Assembly: GCA_039111635.1 (NCBI GenBank)
Contig: JBCAQO010000012.1
Location: 434,001 to 498,000 of the forward strand
Length of the DNA: 64,000 nt
Origin: Heterobasidion occidentale
Lineage: Eukaryota > Basidiomycota > Agaricomycetes > Russulales > Bondarzewiaceae
Reading direction: 5' to 3'
Part shown: positions 25,422-37,591 of the stretch, in pieces
How the letters are laid out: every line of letters starts with the position of its first letter
Numbering within the stretch: position 1 is the first letter of the stretch
Notes under the pieces: model-generated
The model's database searches: none
What the model was told of the DNA's origin: nothing
Seen by the model: the letters and a program-made list of their open reading frames with translations, nothing else
Position numbers and translations under genes: made by a program

Positions 25422-27867
25422 CTATCGACTCTCGGACATCGACAAAACGCGCTCGCGCCCATCATCGACAGATTCGTCGACCCCTTCGACGAGAACGTCT
25501 TCCCCAACCATGGACTCCTCAGGATGTGGAGGCTTGAAGTTCTTCAGTTGGTTGTCTAGCTCAGCCTCAAGGACGTCAGGTCCGCACGATGCAGCTACGA
25601 AACCGAGGAAGGGCGGTGATGGATTCAGCGGGCGTGTGCAAAACTCAGGGTGGGCTTGAAGACCGATGAAGTAAGGGTGTCCTGTTCGCACAGGGATTGT
25701 CAGGTTTCGAGTCTGATGGAGAGTACATGAGCACCCATACCAGGTAGTTCCAGCACCTGCATCCGTTCTCCCTTCTCGTCTTTGCCAACGAATTGCAGTC
25801 CACTGGCTTGGAGCCGGTCGACAAATTTGGGGTTGACCTCGTACCGATGACGATGCCTCTCCCAGATCTTGCCTGCGCCCGCGTATAATTTCCGCGTGAT
25901 CGACGACTCTTCGGTGCCGGGTTCGAAGACAGTCGGGCGAAGACCGAGACGCATCGTTCCGCCCATATGAGTGCGCGAGATCTCAGGCATGAAAATGATC
26001 ACGTCATCCTCAGCCTTGGGATTAAATTCCGTCGAGGTGGCAGCTAAAAACATCGACTGATTGGTATGGCACAACATCTCGATTACAGAGGACAGCGTGC
26101 TTACCGGGGAGGCGGAGAACATTACGCGCCCACTCGATGACAGCGAGTTGGAAGCCGAGACAGATGCCGAAGAAGGGGATCTTCTGTTCTCGTGCCCATT
26201 TGATCGCGAGCAGCATCCCTTCAGTGCCACGTTCGCCAAATCCGCCGGGGACGAGGATACCCCTGCAGCGTCGTGCAGCTATGATCCGTGTTAGGCAATT
26301 AAAAGTGCTTACCCAGCGCCGACGATAGTTCGCCACGCGTCGTGATACTTTTTAGGGTCCTCGTCCTGCGTAGAGGGTTCTAGATCTGACGATTCGACCC
26401 ACTTTTGATTGATGCATCAGCGTATGGACGTATGGTGTGGTGTAAAACAGACCTGAAGGATGAGTCTGCGATGGCATCGGAATGCCGAGTGCTCTAGAGC
26501 TTTTGTTACGGACATATACGAGTCCTTGAGGTCAGTGTACTTCCCCACCAACACGATTGAGACCGTGTCAAAGAGGCGCTCCTGACTGAAATAAACGTTA
26601 GACGCGAACGATCCGTTTGAAATAACTGCTGCTAACTCGATGGTTAAGCCTTTCCACCGACGTTCCAATTGGGTACCTCGTTCCTGCATCTGCGGCGTCA
26701 ATTGAATACTAGCCAAATTCAACCTTTTTTTCAAGAACCCGACGATGTTCTGAGACTGTAGCAACAGTGGAACATGGTACACAGATGACACATCGTGCAC
26801 GCCGACGACCTGTTCCGAATGGACGTGGCAGAACATTGAAATCTTCTCTTTGGTGGCGGTCTCTAGTGGTTGTGAGACGGTAAGACGGCAAGCAATCTTG
26901 AATCATTATTGATCAACGTCTTACAAGCGTGGCATCATTGAAGTACGGGACGAACCAGATCGGGAAGTAAGCCTAAACCGCGCAGTGCGTGCACGGTTGT
27001 TTGTGTTGGTTTTGTCTTTTGCTCGCCGTGCATATCTGGCACGAGCGAGACGTGAATAAGTGCAAAATTTTCATGGCCCACGCGGAATTGGAATTGTCGC
27101 ATGGCTTCGACGAAAGGAGCAGATTCGATATCACCAACGGTACCGCCAAGCTATGTCATCGTTGGAGTTGGAGAGTCCGCCATGTGATGAGCGAGAGGAG
27201 AACACGTACCTCAACAATGCACACGTCTGGTTCCTCCCCTGTCTCATCTACAGGAATTTTTGAGACACGCTCTATCCAGTCTTGTATAGCATTTGTTACA
27301 TGAGGAACAATCTTGAGGTGCGTGTGTCAGGCATTAGCAAGCTCAAATACGCGTTACACCAGGTGCACTCACCTGAACGGTCTTTCCTAAATAATCTCCC
27401 CGACGCTAGGATGTCATAAGGGCCACAATCCAAGGATAGGGGCAAGAACACACACCTCTCTCTCTATTACTTGCTGGTAGATTTTGCCGGTCGTGATGTT
27501 GTTGTCTCGGGATAGTGTTACATTGAGATATCGCTCATAATTGCCGAGATCCAGGTCGACTTCACCGCCGTCATTGAGAACATACACCTCACCTATCTCC
27601 GATGAGTCAAAAACGCGTTCTCGTCGCATCGCGTCTGGATCTCACCGTGCTCAGTAGGACGCATAGTGCCCGCATCTACGTTCATATAAGGATCTATTTT
27701 GATGGCAGTGACTTTGAGCCCCGTCATCTTGAGCAAAAGGCCCGTCGACGACGCTGCGAGAACTGGTTTCAATACACGAGCTGCGAGTCGTGCTACTGTT
27801 TCGTACCAATGACCCCCTTTCCAATGCCACTCACAACACCTCCCGATACTAGAATATACTTTGTCAT
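25422..27867 (-). CDS. URA7: CTP synthase
   Basis: Makes CTP from UTP, ATP and glutamine. The N-terminal amidoligase domain starts at 27867 with [20 protein letters not shown] and continues after an intron into [19 protein letters not shown] and [11 protein letters not shown]; then [19 protein letters not shown] and [13 protein letters not shown] middle exon carries [19 protein letters not shown]. The C-terminal class I glutaminase domain has [13 protein letters not shown], the nucleophile cysteine in [17 protein letters not shown] and the His/Glu pair in [13 protein letters not shown]. Roughly ten short introns interrupt it. It shares the pyrimidine pathway with URA5 about 8 kb upstream. Confidence 0.9.
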
Positions 27868-28817
27868 CACAACTGATATTGTTGGTGACAATGGAGGAAG
27901 GGTACGGTCGATTGCGAAGAACAAGTTTGAAAAACTTTGAGACGCTGTAGGTGTCGAGAGCCTGCGATCTGGCGCGGCAACAACCGAATAACAAAATGCA
28001 CGTGGAGTGCACGTGGCCGCCCAGCTCTCCTCGTTCGCTTCACAGCCTGGTTGGGTCATTGCGGCCAAGGCCTACGGTACAAGAACTTGACTCTATATAC
28101 CTAATAGCCTTTTAGCTGTCGTCATGACCGATATTCTGGAAGATTTCCAGTAGAAAGTCCCTTCCCGTCGCTCCCAAATTGCTTGGGCACATACAGCTAG
28201 GGCCTAGGCTGACCATAGTACCAATCAACTCGTCTTGACGTTGAACGGTGCTATCAGCACTCCCCGAAACTCAAGGGTCCAATGTTGGCTTCTCATTTCA
28301 CCTATCTCAGGGTGGTTCGTCATGTCGGTTTATGACTGATCATGATTCTCGGCGTCTCGCACACCGCTCATTCCCATGCATTATCTTCCCTCCCATTTGA
28401 TTCAAGTGTCTAGGCTTGGGTTGGACTCTTTTTCTCATCAGGCCACCTAACACTCAGGGCCCTCTCACGACTAGATCTCTTCAATGATGAAGGCCTTTCG
28501 AGGGAAGGTTCCAGTCCCCGTGGCTTTAGTGACTATCGCGAGCGATTAGAATGCATTTTACAGAATACCTCTGACGTGAGTCTACGCCTGTCGTGATGGG
28601 CTACAGTAATTTTTGTTCCGCATCTCCGTCACGCCCCCACGATTAGCAGCATACATCTCGCTTGGCCGACGTCAAATGGGACTACTGTTGCGCCCAAAAA
28701 CGATCAGCTGTTGATCCTTCCGAGTTTCGTGCCTAACTTCGGTGAGTTTGCTCCTTTTGCAGTATCCTGTGCAGTATATAAACCGGCATCCAAAGGATCT
28801 CATATACCGGTAAAGCC
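27868..28817. other. Divergent promoter region, CTP synthase / SDR
   Basis: About 950 bp between two divergent start codons. Short unconserved frames only. A TATA-type box lies near the SDR end and is listed separately. Confidence 0.55.
28774..28781 (+). promoter_or_regulatory. TATA box of the SDR gene
   Basis: TATATAAA, 37 bp before the ATG at 28818. Position and sequence fit a fungal core promoter. Confidence 0.5.
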
Positions 28818-30028
28818 ATGACCGCCTCTGTCTACACTCGCGTCGCCGTCGTGACTGGGGCTGCCCAAGGCATTGGGCGTAGCATTGCGTTACGTCTGGC
28901 TGCTGACGGACTCAATGTTGTGGTGAATGATCTTCAGAGTCAACGAGAAGCCCTGGGCAAAGTGGTAGCCGAGATTGAGACGAAGGGTGTCAAGGCCGTT
29001 GCATATGCAGGTAATGTGTCAGTCGAGGACGACGTCAAGAATCTAGTCCAAAAGGCTGTCGAAGAGTTTGGTAGATTGGATGTTGTGTGTACTCTCTTAT
29101 CCTCTACAAGCCGGAATGAACCTGACTTTTATCTTGTGCGTCAGATGGTCGCTAATGCAGGCTTCGCGGGCCAGATATCTGCGATAACTGATGGTTCGTT
29201 CACCATGTTATTACTCGACAGAACCCCTGACTCGTCGCTGTCTTGGAATAGTATCTATCGACGAATGGAGAGGCCTCATGTCCGTCAACCTCGATGGTGT
29301 CGTTCTTTGCTACAAGTATGCGGCTGCCCAGATGATCAAGCAGGGAAATGGTGGGCGGCTTATAGGTACGTATCTCTTCTTGAAGGTCCCATCGTTTATG
29401 AGAATCTTACATCTCGAGCAGCTGCGTCTTCGATATGCGGAAAGAAAGGTTTGCCTGAATCTTCTTCCTTGAAAACATTTGTCACGGCGATTGGCAGGCT
29501 TTGCTCAAATTACCGCCTATTGCGCGTCCAAATTCGCCATTCGAGGTCTGACACAGTGCCTTGGTGTGTAACCCTTCGTTATTGAGATCGTGCAGCTCCT
29601 CATAAATCACAGCGCTGGAACTCACCGAGCATAATATCACCGTTAATGCATATGCGCCAGGCATAATTCCAACTACCTTGAGTGAGTATCCATTCTTAAT
29701 AGATCTTTTCGACTCTATCAACGCCATCAACAGCAAAGTCTGTCAGTGATGGCGGCCTTGACCCTATCAAACAGGTCAGTCATGTTGTTAAATGATTAAT
29801 ATGCCAATCTCTTATGGTTGTGATCCTATAAACAGCTCATGAAACTGCCGGATGCGCGTACCGGGACGACAGAAGATATCGCAGCTTTCGTGTCGCACGT
29901 TGCATCGCCGCAATCCAAGTTCATGACAGGTATGTATCTCAAGAAGATCATTTGGATCTTGAACATTTCCATCTGAGAATCGTACAGGACAAACAGTGAT
30001 CATCGATGGTGGAATTTGCTTCGATTAA
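28818..30028 (+). CDS. Short-chain dehydrogenase, acetoin/diacetyl reductase-like
   Basis: NAD(P)-dependent oxidoreductase of the classical SDR fold. Cofactor loop VVTGAAQGIGRSIALRL (TGxxxGxG), then ANAGFAGQI (NAG motif), MSVNLDGVVLCYKYAAAQM and the active site, with the serine in AASSICGKK and YCASK (Tyr, Lys) in AQITAYCASKFAIRGLTQ. C-terminal block LMKLPDARTGTTEDIAAFVS and TGQTVIIDGGICFD is close to fungal (S)-acetoin-forming reductases. Several short introns split the gene; the last coding exon ends at 30028. A small stretch around 29730-29760 reads poorly and may hold an unplaced splice site or a sequence error. Substrate assignment is inference from overall similarity. Confidence 0.75.
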
Positions 30029-30415
30029 GGACACTGTTTTTCGGGAACGAGCAACTACAAGTATATATGGTGATATGTTGTATAACAGCCAATTTCTTTT
30101 CCAGTGGAGTAGTGAAAAGCTTGTGCCAATATCAGCTGATGTTTTCGATCGGTCTCCCAAGAGCTCGCGTCCACTTGGCTGTACTTGATGCTCAATTTCG
30201 GGGTAAGGTGTGTAAGTTGCATACTACGTCATGGTTGATACTCATTGCAGGCTGCTATCTTTCTCATCAAATTCGAGACCGCTAGAGCGCTGAATGAACT
30301 CTTCCCCCCTGATCATACAGCTGTGTCCCTTACTTTTCCAAGGTCGGGCACGAGGGCTACGTTCTAACCAATCACAGTTGTCAACCTTTCTTGTGACTGT
30401 AACAGTTGGCTTTTC

Positions 30416-30800
30416 ATGATCAGGATGGAATTGAGATCAGCGATGCATACGGTGACGTCTCTGGTTAGGCATCTGCTAGAGGTGATGGTACGTCTTTTTC
30501 CCATTGTCAACCTCGAGGCCACTGTTCTCTGCTTCAACGAAGCTGCTCAAATGATCAAGCAAGGGCATGTTGATGTCCAATACCATACTGTAGGCTGTTG
30601 GCCCATGGAGATCTGACTCCATTGCACCAGGCGCTTTATCAATGTGCAGCAAGACAGGTTAGCTTGGTAGGCTTCGCCGCATATTGCACATCTAAGTTGG
30701 CCATCCAAGTTCTAACAAAATGTGTTGGTGAAGCGACTCTCCAATCACTTTCACCGAAGTTATCAACGCTGTCAGCAGCGGGCCGCAGACAGTTTAACTA
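30416..30800 (+). pseudogene. Decayed second SDR copy
   Basis: Fragments match the upstream SDR in order: GIEISDAYGD (compare GQISAITD), VNLEATVLCFNEAAQMIKQG (compare VNLDGVVLCYKYAAAQMIK) and VGFAAYCTSKLAIQVLTKCV (compare QITAYCASKFAIRGLTQCL). The YxxxK pair is still present. The cofactor-binding N-terminus and the C-terminal IDGG segment were not found, and stops and frame changes separate the pieces. This is best read as a tandem duplicate that has decayed, beginning about 400 bp after the intact gene. Confidence 0.6.
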
Positions 30801-31337
30801 TCCTTGCTCTTGCGTATATCTGCCGAGCCTCCGCAGTGGCCACGAGACACGAGAGGTTCGTTGAGGATGCAACTCTCACCAAGGACTAGGCTTTCCCAGC
30901 TACGCCTTTCAGCTAAAATCCGTCGGGGATATGAAGTCGGAGCATGCGACATACCTTTCCTTGTCGTCGTCGTCGTGTGTCCTCATCGTTAAGCGCACCC
31001 AATGGACTCGTCGACGTGGGTGGGATGCCATCAACATGCTGTGCCTTCAAATTATCTCCAACCTCTGCAATATTCAAAGGTATTGACACATCCAGGCGCT
31101 TGAATATTCGATAATAAATAGGTCCATGCGTGGTTCACCTCGTATGACGTGCACGTATTGCGAAGCACTTAGTAGGGAGTGGCGCCTATGGTGCAAGCTG
31201 CTACGATTGGAAGACAGGGCCAGTAGGCGTCACGCTGAACCTCACCCTATCCCCTCTCCCAGGGCCGCCGACGCAAAACTCCCGCCAAGTCCACTTCCAA
31301 CCCGCCATCTTCTTCTCGTCGATCTCTCGCTCCATCC
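30801..31337. other. Intergenic, no gene seen
   Basis: Between the SDR remnant and the end of the HET-domain gene. Short frames only. Confidence 0.5.
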
Positions 31338-32858
31338 CTATCCGATGGAACAACCCGTACCATGACGCTCTGCGAACAGCAGCGTGATCTCGATCACGCC
31401 AACGGGAGGCGGCGCCGACCTGGGTGTCAGCCTGATGTGCCCCGTTTCTGGGTCCCGATTCAGCTCTTTTCGACGGCCAATGACGATCGCCCAGGTCTCC
31501 CTGTCGTCGTAGGCTCTCGCCGTTGTCGTCTGACGGCAGCCTGTGTCTCCCAAAGACCCACCGTCCCCTCTAATGACCAACGCCGCCCTTGAATAAAACC
31601 TGAAATACCCCGAATTACACATGACGCCCTTCGGTGCTCCCTCCGATTGCCATACATCTTGCGTTCCGATCGCTTCGAATGCCAGTATGGGTCCCTCTCG
31701 CGTACGTATGTACGCCCTGCCACTCTCAGACGTCTCAGGCATGGCAGGCAGCGTCGAGATCTCCACAGACGACGGCATCTCTGGCGCGATATATAGCCAC
31801 GTCGCCCTCTCCCCGCGGTCCATCAACGCCTGGATCAGCTTGATCGTCGCCTTCGTACGCTCCGCGGCGTGGAATTGCAGGACCTCAAGGCTGACGCCGA
31901 GCAGGTCCATGAGACTGAAGACCATGTCGACGGGCCGGGAGGACGACCGTGCGAAAGCCGACACCCATAGGTACTGGCCTGATCTCCCAGTTTTGAGCGC
32001 GCGCTGTAACAGTTTTGCGGCGGGGGTATAGATGAGCCGAACGGGGAAATGATCGTGGTGCATCGACAGCGTCGGCTCGTGGTATTTAAAACCAGCCACA
32101 CCACCCGCCATCAGTCGAAAAAGCTCGATGAGATCGCACGCCGCGGAACGTCCTGGCTCGACTATGGTCTGAAGGGGACTGGGAGTGTGATGGAGAAACT
32201 CGATGAACTTGGGGCTAAATCTGGATCCGCATTGCTGCTCCAAGAAATCGAAGTATGTCGTATGGGTAAACGCGAACACGCACTTCAGTCTGTTCCTCCC
32301 AGGCGCCGACGCCTCCTGGAGCGTCCACGCTCTGTCAATCCATGTGGTCGGCTCCGATAGTCCTGCAAGCCGTACGAGACCTCCAGGGAAGACGAGACAC
32401 GGGTCACAGTGGGCGTAGATCTGGAACATCCGCTGGATCTGCCAGTTCTTGTCGTCCTTCCTCGTCTGCAGAATGCATAGTCTGTCCATCCACAGTATCG
32501 ATCTTCCGAAACAGCATGCTGCAATACATGCCGTGCGCAGAACATCGATGCTGATGTGGTCTGCATGCTCGGCACCCTTGACACTGAAGCTACCTTCAGG
32601 AGGTGTTGTGCCTGTTGGTATCTGGAGATCGCGCCAAGGGTAGGAGATGGCAGCAAAGGAGTATTCTGGTAAAGATCCATCTGGCCATTCGATTATGCGG
32701 AGCATGTCAAAGTCGATAAAGGCATTGCAGTCAAGGAAACGGAAACAACATGGAACAGCATGCTCGTCAAGGCTGACGGTGGCATTGGCGAGATTGAAGA
32801 GCGGTGTATCGAGAGCTAGTCGGGGAGGCATCGTGAACTTTGAGTTGATGGTGAACAA
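31338..32858 (-). CDS. HET-domain protein
   Basis: A single 506-codon exon. The N-terminal half carries HET-domain (PF06985) features: the first block FAAISYPWRDL, the middle block ISIDVLRTACIAACCFGRS running into ILWMDRLCILQTRKDDKNWQ, QRMFQIYAHCDPCLVFPGG, and the third block TWIDRAWTLQEA. In filamentous fungi HET domains act in allorecognition and programmed cell death; the role of basidiomycete members is mostly untested. The C-terminal half is unique, with no recognised repeat. Start may be the ATG at 32858 or the one about nine codons later (MPPRLAL). It is intron-free, unlike most genes in the window. Confidence 0.7.
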   Translation of the reverse strand: MFTINSKFTMPPRLALDTPLFNLANATVSLDEHAVPCCFRFLDCNAFIDFDMLRIIEWPDGSLPEYSFAAISYPWRDLQIPTGTTPPEGSFSVKGAEHADHISIDVLRTACIAACCFGRSILWMDRLCILQTRKDDKNWQIQRMFQIYAHCDPCLVFPGGLVRLAGLSEPTTWIDRAWTLQEASAPGRNRLKCVFAFTHTTYFDFLEQQCGSRFSPKFIEFLHHTPSPLQTIVEPGRSAACDLIELFRLMAGGVAGFKYHEPTLSMHHDHFPVRLIYTPAAKLLQRALKTGRSGQYLWVSAFARSSSRPVDMVFSLMDLLGVSLEVLQFHAAERTKATIKLIQALMDRGERATWLYIAPEMPSSVEISTLPAMPETSESGRAYIRTREGPILAFEAIGTQDVWQSEGAPKGVMCNSGYFRFYSRAALVIRGDGGSLGDTGCRQTTTARAYDDRETWAIVIGRRKELNRDPETGHIRLTPRSAPPPVGVIEITLLFAERHGTGCSIG

Positions 32859-33347
32859 AAATCCATCTTGGTCGCCTGAGTACGGCAGTTACCGAAAAAT
32901 CATTCCAGCTACTTATCGAAAAAGCATCCTAATAAATGTCGGGTGAGCTTGGCTTTGCGTAATAATGGACTGATATTGACACTGACGTTGTAGTAAAGAT
33001 TGGAAAACCTGACAATGACAGGCCCTCGATGCCACGTTGAGACTCGTGCGACACTGCACGTGATAGAGTCTACCATGCTGCACCAAGTGAGCAGGCTCGG
33101 TCGATGTACGCGGTATGACGCAGAATAAAAATAGAAAAACGAACACCATGTGCATAAGTGTTGTCTGCTCACGCGTACATAAAATGATGAGATGACGTGG
33201 CTCTTCGATATAACGATAGCGTTGATTCAGTAGTCAACCCGACACAATATACATAGCGATGCGATATGGTGGCACTCACTTCTGGTTCTGGCCCTAGTTA
33301 GGAGTCACATATCTGATTAGTCGCTAGTGTTTGTAGGCTTTGAACTG
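32859..33347. other. Intergenic, no gene seen
   Basis: AT-rich promoter side of the HET gene. Nothing coding recognised. Confidence 0.5.
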
Positions 33348-33986
33348 CTATGAGTTGTAGGCATGTAGAGCGCCTACAAAGCAAGCGCCCGAGCACGAAG
33401 CGACAGAGAGATTCTCCCAATGGCCAGTCGGGTTAACGCCAGAGCTCCCCAGAGGTGCATGAAGATACTCGAACGAAGCGGCCCTAGCATCATGATGAAT
33501 TGAAGCAGCCGGAGAATTGCTCGGATCTACGAGCCCAGGGTTCGTGAACTCGAATTCCTCCTTTAATCCTCTGCCTCGTGGAGCGCGCGCTATGGCATAG
33601 TACCATGCAGGACCTAATGACAGTCCAGGTGATGCCCATCGTATGGTGGAGTGACGGCAGAGTGCATCAGGTTGTCGCGGAAGGGGATGAGTAAACGTAC
33701 CTTGAGATGCGAAAGATCGCTTCAAATCAGCCTTCGAAGCTTCAGCACTGTACCGAGTACTTTCTCGCGATTGCGCTACGTGCAGGGCGTTGAGAGGGTA
33801 CCATGTTATACTCGCAAGGTAATTCGATTGAACCGTCGAAATTGTTGAGAACAAATGGAAGCAGACACGTGATGCAGGGATATATCGTCGGCCGGGATAT
33901 GTTGGAGCTTCGAGAAGTACGATCAGTTGACTTTGCACGCACACTGCTTCGGCGGCGAGCTTACCCCTTCTTGCACTTATCTCCAC
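33348..33986 (-). CDS. Hypothetical protein, gene model uncertain
   Basis: An open frame of 212 codons. A likely intron lies inside it, from a GTACGT donor near 33700 to a TTAG acceptor near 33620, joining KRSFASQ to GPAWYYAIARAPRGRG. The end reads ENLSVASCSGACFVGALHAYNS. I recognise no family. It could be the last exons of a larger gene reaching toward 34200 or a spurious frame; the opposite strand also has frames over 33803-34204. Confidence 0.25.
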   Translation of the reverse strand: MEISARRGKLAAEAVCVQSQLIVLLEAPTYPGRRYIPASRVCFHLFSTISTVQSNYLASITWYPLNALHVAQSRESTRYSAEASKADLKRSFASQGTFTHPLPRQPDALCRHSTIRWASPGLSLGPAWYYAIARAPRGRGLKEEFEFTNPGLVDPSNSPAASIHHDARAASFEYLHAPLGSSGVNPTGHWENLSVASCSGACFVGALHAYNS

Positions 33987-34511
33987 ATGCCTTACACATG
34001 CCTGCAGGGCTCAACGGCCTCGCCAGCGCTCGACACCGTTGTAGTATTGCCAGCACTTCAGCAGCATGCAGCACTCGACTCACAGGGCTGCCTCGAGATG
34101 ACGCAAGGAGACACAAGGGCCGCAGCGGGGGTCTCGGCCGGGAAACTTGCGGCTGGTCTGAACAAATGCTTCCGGGCTCTGCTATTGTGCTAGAGTTGTG
34201 CTAGTCTCCTCGCCAGCCAGCGAACCAGCTGAGTCAACAGTATCGGGTGCTGCTATCGCTCGTCGACTAGGGTGGACCTCATTCTTCCGACACGCGGCAG
34301 CGCTCAACGGACGGTCTCAGAATCAGATCGTTTCGCGATATAGCTCGGACTGACAACCAATGGTGTAACTGGCTCGGAAATATATATAATAAGATCGTCA
34401 CGTTGCGAGGCCAGCGAACTGTTGCCCCGCCCGCATCGTTCTGCTTGCTGATCTGTTCTGCTCTGTCCTCGACTCTATTGACCTTGGTCTTGATCCTCCA
34501 ACTCTTGGACG
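33987..34511. other. Upstream region of the S10 peptidase
   Basis: Contains a TATATATAA-type box near 34380, about 130 bp before the first possible start codon. The rest holds short frames only. Confidence 0.45.
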
Positions 34512-36651
34512 TTGAACACGATTGGGCCCCTGCGAATGCTGCTCTCGGCTGCCTTAGCTGCAGCCCTCGCGTTCCCCGCGACGGGGTTCGCGAAACAGAT
34601 ACCGGTCGTCGATGGCGTCATCGGGGGCGTCAGAACCACGAGCGCGCTGGAGGCGGAGACACTCACGGCCGACGCATCGACAGCTGCGGACGCGATCACA
34701 CCTGGCGCGCTGCGCGTGACGGAAAACTCTGGTGTCTGCGGTACGCGCGCGCTTTCGCATTCTCTGAATTCACGAGGTCGGACAAGGGTTTGATAGTGGG
34801 ATGTGGACTTTGTAGAGACGACGCCGGGCGTGTACCAGGCGTCGGGGTACGGAGACCTCACGTCGAACGAGAGCATCTGGTTCTGGTTCTTCGCCGCGCG
34901 CAACAACCCAGACACGGCGCCCCTCATCACCTGGTTCAACGGCGGAGTAAGTAAATCGTTCTTCCGTCTCGATGCATATAGTTCCGCAGCTCATCGCCTC
35001 GTCGCGTCGTCAGCCGGGAAGCTCGAGTATGATTGGCCTGTTCCAAGAGCTCGGGCCGTGCCGTATCAGCAACGACAGCAGCAGCGTCTCGCTGAATCCT
35101 TATGCATGGAATGAGAACGCGAATGTGTGAGTTGCCGATGTTTATGTGATATTTTGCCTTGTTGAACTCGGCTGGCAGGCTATTCATTGACCAGCCTGTT
35201 GGTGTCGGGTTCTCATATGGCTCTACGACTGTCGGAACGTCTCAGGCGGCGGCGTCGGACGTGTGGAAGGTACGATGCAACCCTCTTGAAGGCACTCGTT
35301 CGCGATGTAGGCGCTCACCGAGAGTCGCTTGACTGCAGTTCCTCCAAATCTGGTTCTCGGACTCCCGATTCAGCAAATATGCTAGCAGAGACTTTGCGAT
35401 CTGGACCGAATCGTGCGTCTCGCTCTCCTCCTTACGTCTACGACGCCTTGTGCGTGCTCAGAGATCGTCTGTATTTCGCAGCTATGGCGGACACTACGGC
35501 CCGACGTTTGCCGCGTACTTCTTGGAACAAAATGCAAAGGTCGCGAATGGTTCGGTTTCTGGTCTTCCGATCAACTTGAAAGTGCTCGGCGTCGGTGATG
35601 GCCTCACGGTATGCGCCTCGCTCATCGTCAATGGATACAATTGTTTCAACTATGACTAGGACCCACTGTCGCAATACCCCGGCTACATCACTTACGCTGC
35701 TAACAACCCATACCACCCACTAGTTTCCTCTTCTGTCATTAAACAGGCCAACACTTCCTTCTATCAGACAAACGGCTGCCGTGCCCGCGTGCGTCCTTTC
35801 ATTACTTTTCCTCTGCACGTTGCGTCCGGCGGCTCACACGCGCGGGGCCCACAGATCCAGAACTGCTACAACAACGGCACGAACTCGGTCTGCTCGTCCG
35901 CGCAGAGCTACTGCAACAACAACGTGCTCTCGCCGCTCGCGGGCGACTACGACGTGTACTACGTACCCGCGACGGACCCCGACCCGTACCCCCCGGATCT
36001 GTCCGACTACCTCACCAGCGACGACGTGACGTCCAAGATCGGCGCGCAGGCGACGTGGCAGGAGTCCAGCAACACCGTGTACAACAATTTCGCGAACACG
36101 GGCGACTGGATGCGGAACTCGGCGCCGAATCTGGAGACGGTCGTCAACGCGGGGGTGAGTCGCTGGCTCTGCGATTCTGGCATTTTGCTCACGATCGTTT
36201 GTGGAACAGGTCCGCACTATTATCTACGACGGTGATGCTGTACGTGATTCCCAGGCAAGGGACAGCAACGACTGGGCTTGACGTTCACTTTCTAGGATTA
36301 CATCCTCAACTTCAACGGCGTCGAGGCCATGGTGAGCCCTCCCTCCCTCCCCTCCTCCTCCTCCTCCCTTCATCCGTGCAGACCTAACGCTCCTCCGCGC
36401 GCGCCCCCTCACAGGTCAACAACCTAAAGACCAACTTCTCGTCCGAGTACGCGACGCAGGCGTTCTCCAACTTCACCGTCGACGGCGTCTCCTCGGGGCT
36501 GTACAAGAACGCGGGCACGTTCTCGTACGTGCGCTTCTTCGGCGCGGGGCACGAGGTGCCCGCGTACGAGTGGGCCACGATCCCGCGCGGCAAGGCCGCG
36601 CTGCAGATGTTCTCGCAGATCATGGCGAACGAGTCGCTCAGGGGCACGTGA
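34512..36651 (+). CDS. Serine carboxypeptidase, S10 family, secreted
   Basis: Removes C-terminal residues from peptides, usually extracellular or vacuolar. The signal peptide reads [19 protein letters not shown]; the start is either 34512 or the in-frame ATG at 34536 directly before it. S10 landmarks: [36 protein letters not shown], catalytic Ser in [26 protein letters not shown], catalytic Asp in [17 protein letters not shown] and catalytic His in [14 protein letters not shown]. Several Cys and N-glycosylation sites fit a secreted protein. About eight short introns are present, some followed by very small exons. Stop TGA at 36649-36651 after ESLRGT. Confidence 0.85.
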
Positions 36652-37591
36652 CACGGCGAGGCGGCATGTGGTGCGGATGTTCGAACGCGAAGAGGGAAAT
36701 CTGGGCGGGACGTGGAACGATTTTTTTTCGGAAGGGTCTTGGTGTGAGAGCAGCGAGGCGCATGTCCTGATCTGACGACGCGAACGAACGATAAGGTCTA
36801 GTGCACTGATATACGGAGTGCTCGAGTAGCAGTTATGGAGCTCACCGGTGCACACGACGCTGGCGATCGCTTCGATGAAGAAAGACTGATATACGATATC
36901 TACAGACATGGGCTGTAGCGACGAATGATCATGAAGGCCTCACTCAACCGACACGTTCAATTCACCTTTCTTTTGCTGGCCGCGAGCCTTCTTCCTGCAA
37001 TGTCTCGACAACCCCTCCTAGGGTCGAGGCGCACACGCAAGTGCGACGTGCGCGCATGAAACTGGCCGTACCACAGCGTACCACTCGCCAGCTGCCAGCG
37101 CCAGCGCCCCTCGCTCACTCGCTCGACCACCGTCAGCCTGAACGCTCAGAGCTTCTCAAGTGTATCCCTTCGCGGGATACGTACTACTAACACAGCCATG
37201 ATATAAGTTACAAGCACGCGATGAATCGGCGCGCACTTCGCGTCTGGGCTCCGGCGACGAGACGAGACGCGCGTGGATGTTCACAGAAGCAGACGGCGAG
37301 GTCCGCCCGTCTCGGGTCTGTCAGCTATAGCCTGTAGTTTGCCAGCCACACAAAAAAAAAAAAGTGCGCGCCCCCGGTGTCGTGGGACGCCATACATACA
37401 TGCGCGAGCAAGTAAGTAAATAAGTACTGAGTGAGTAAGTGGCGTATAAAGTGCCGTCGTGCGCGTCGTCCCCCGCGTCTCGCATCGCATCGCGAACCAT
37501 CGTAACAATCCAAGAACAACGTAGCTAGCATCCCACCGCCTCTCGTCTCGTACCCATAATATAGAAGCGCTCGCACCCCTACTCCGCCCCA
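36652..37591. other. Convergent intergenic region, S10 peptidase / FET3
   Basis: Both flanking genes end here. It contains an A12-type homopolymer near 37353 and a short TAAGTAAGTAAATAAGTA repeat near 37410. No coding sequence is recognised. Confidence 0.5.

Noticed and set aside
37345..37440. Poly(A) tract as the tail of a retroelement insertion
   Set aside because: No flanking target-site duplication or element-derived coding sequence could be seen; simple sequence in a 3' intergenic region is enough.
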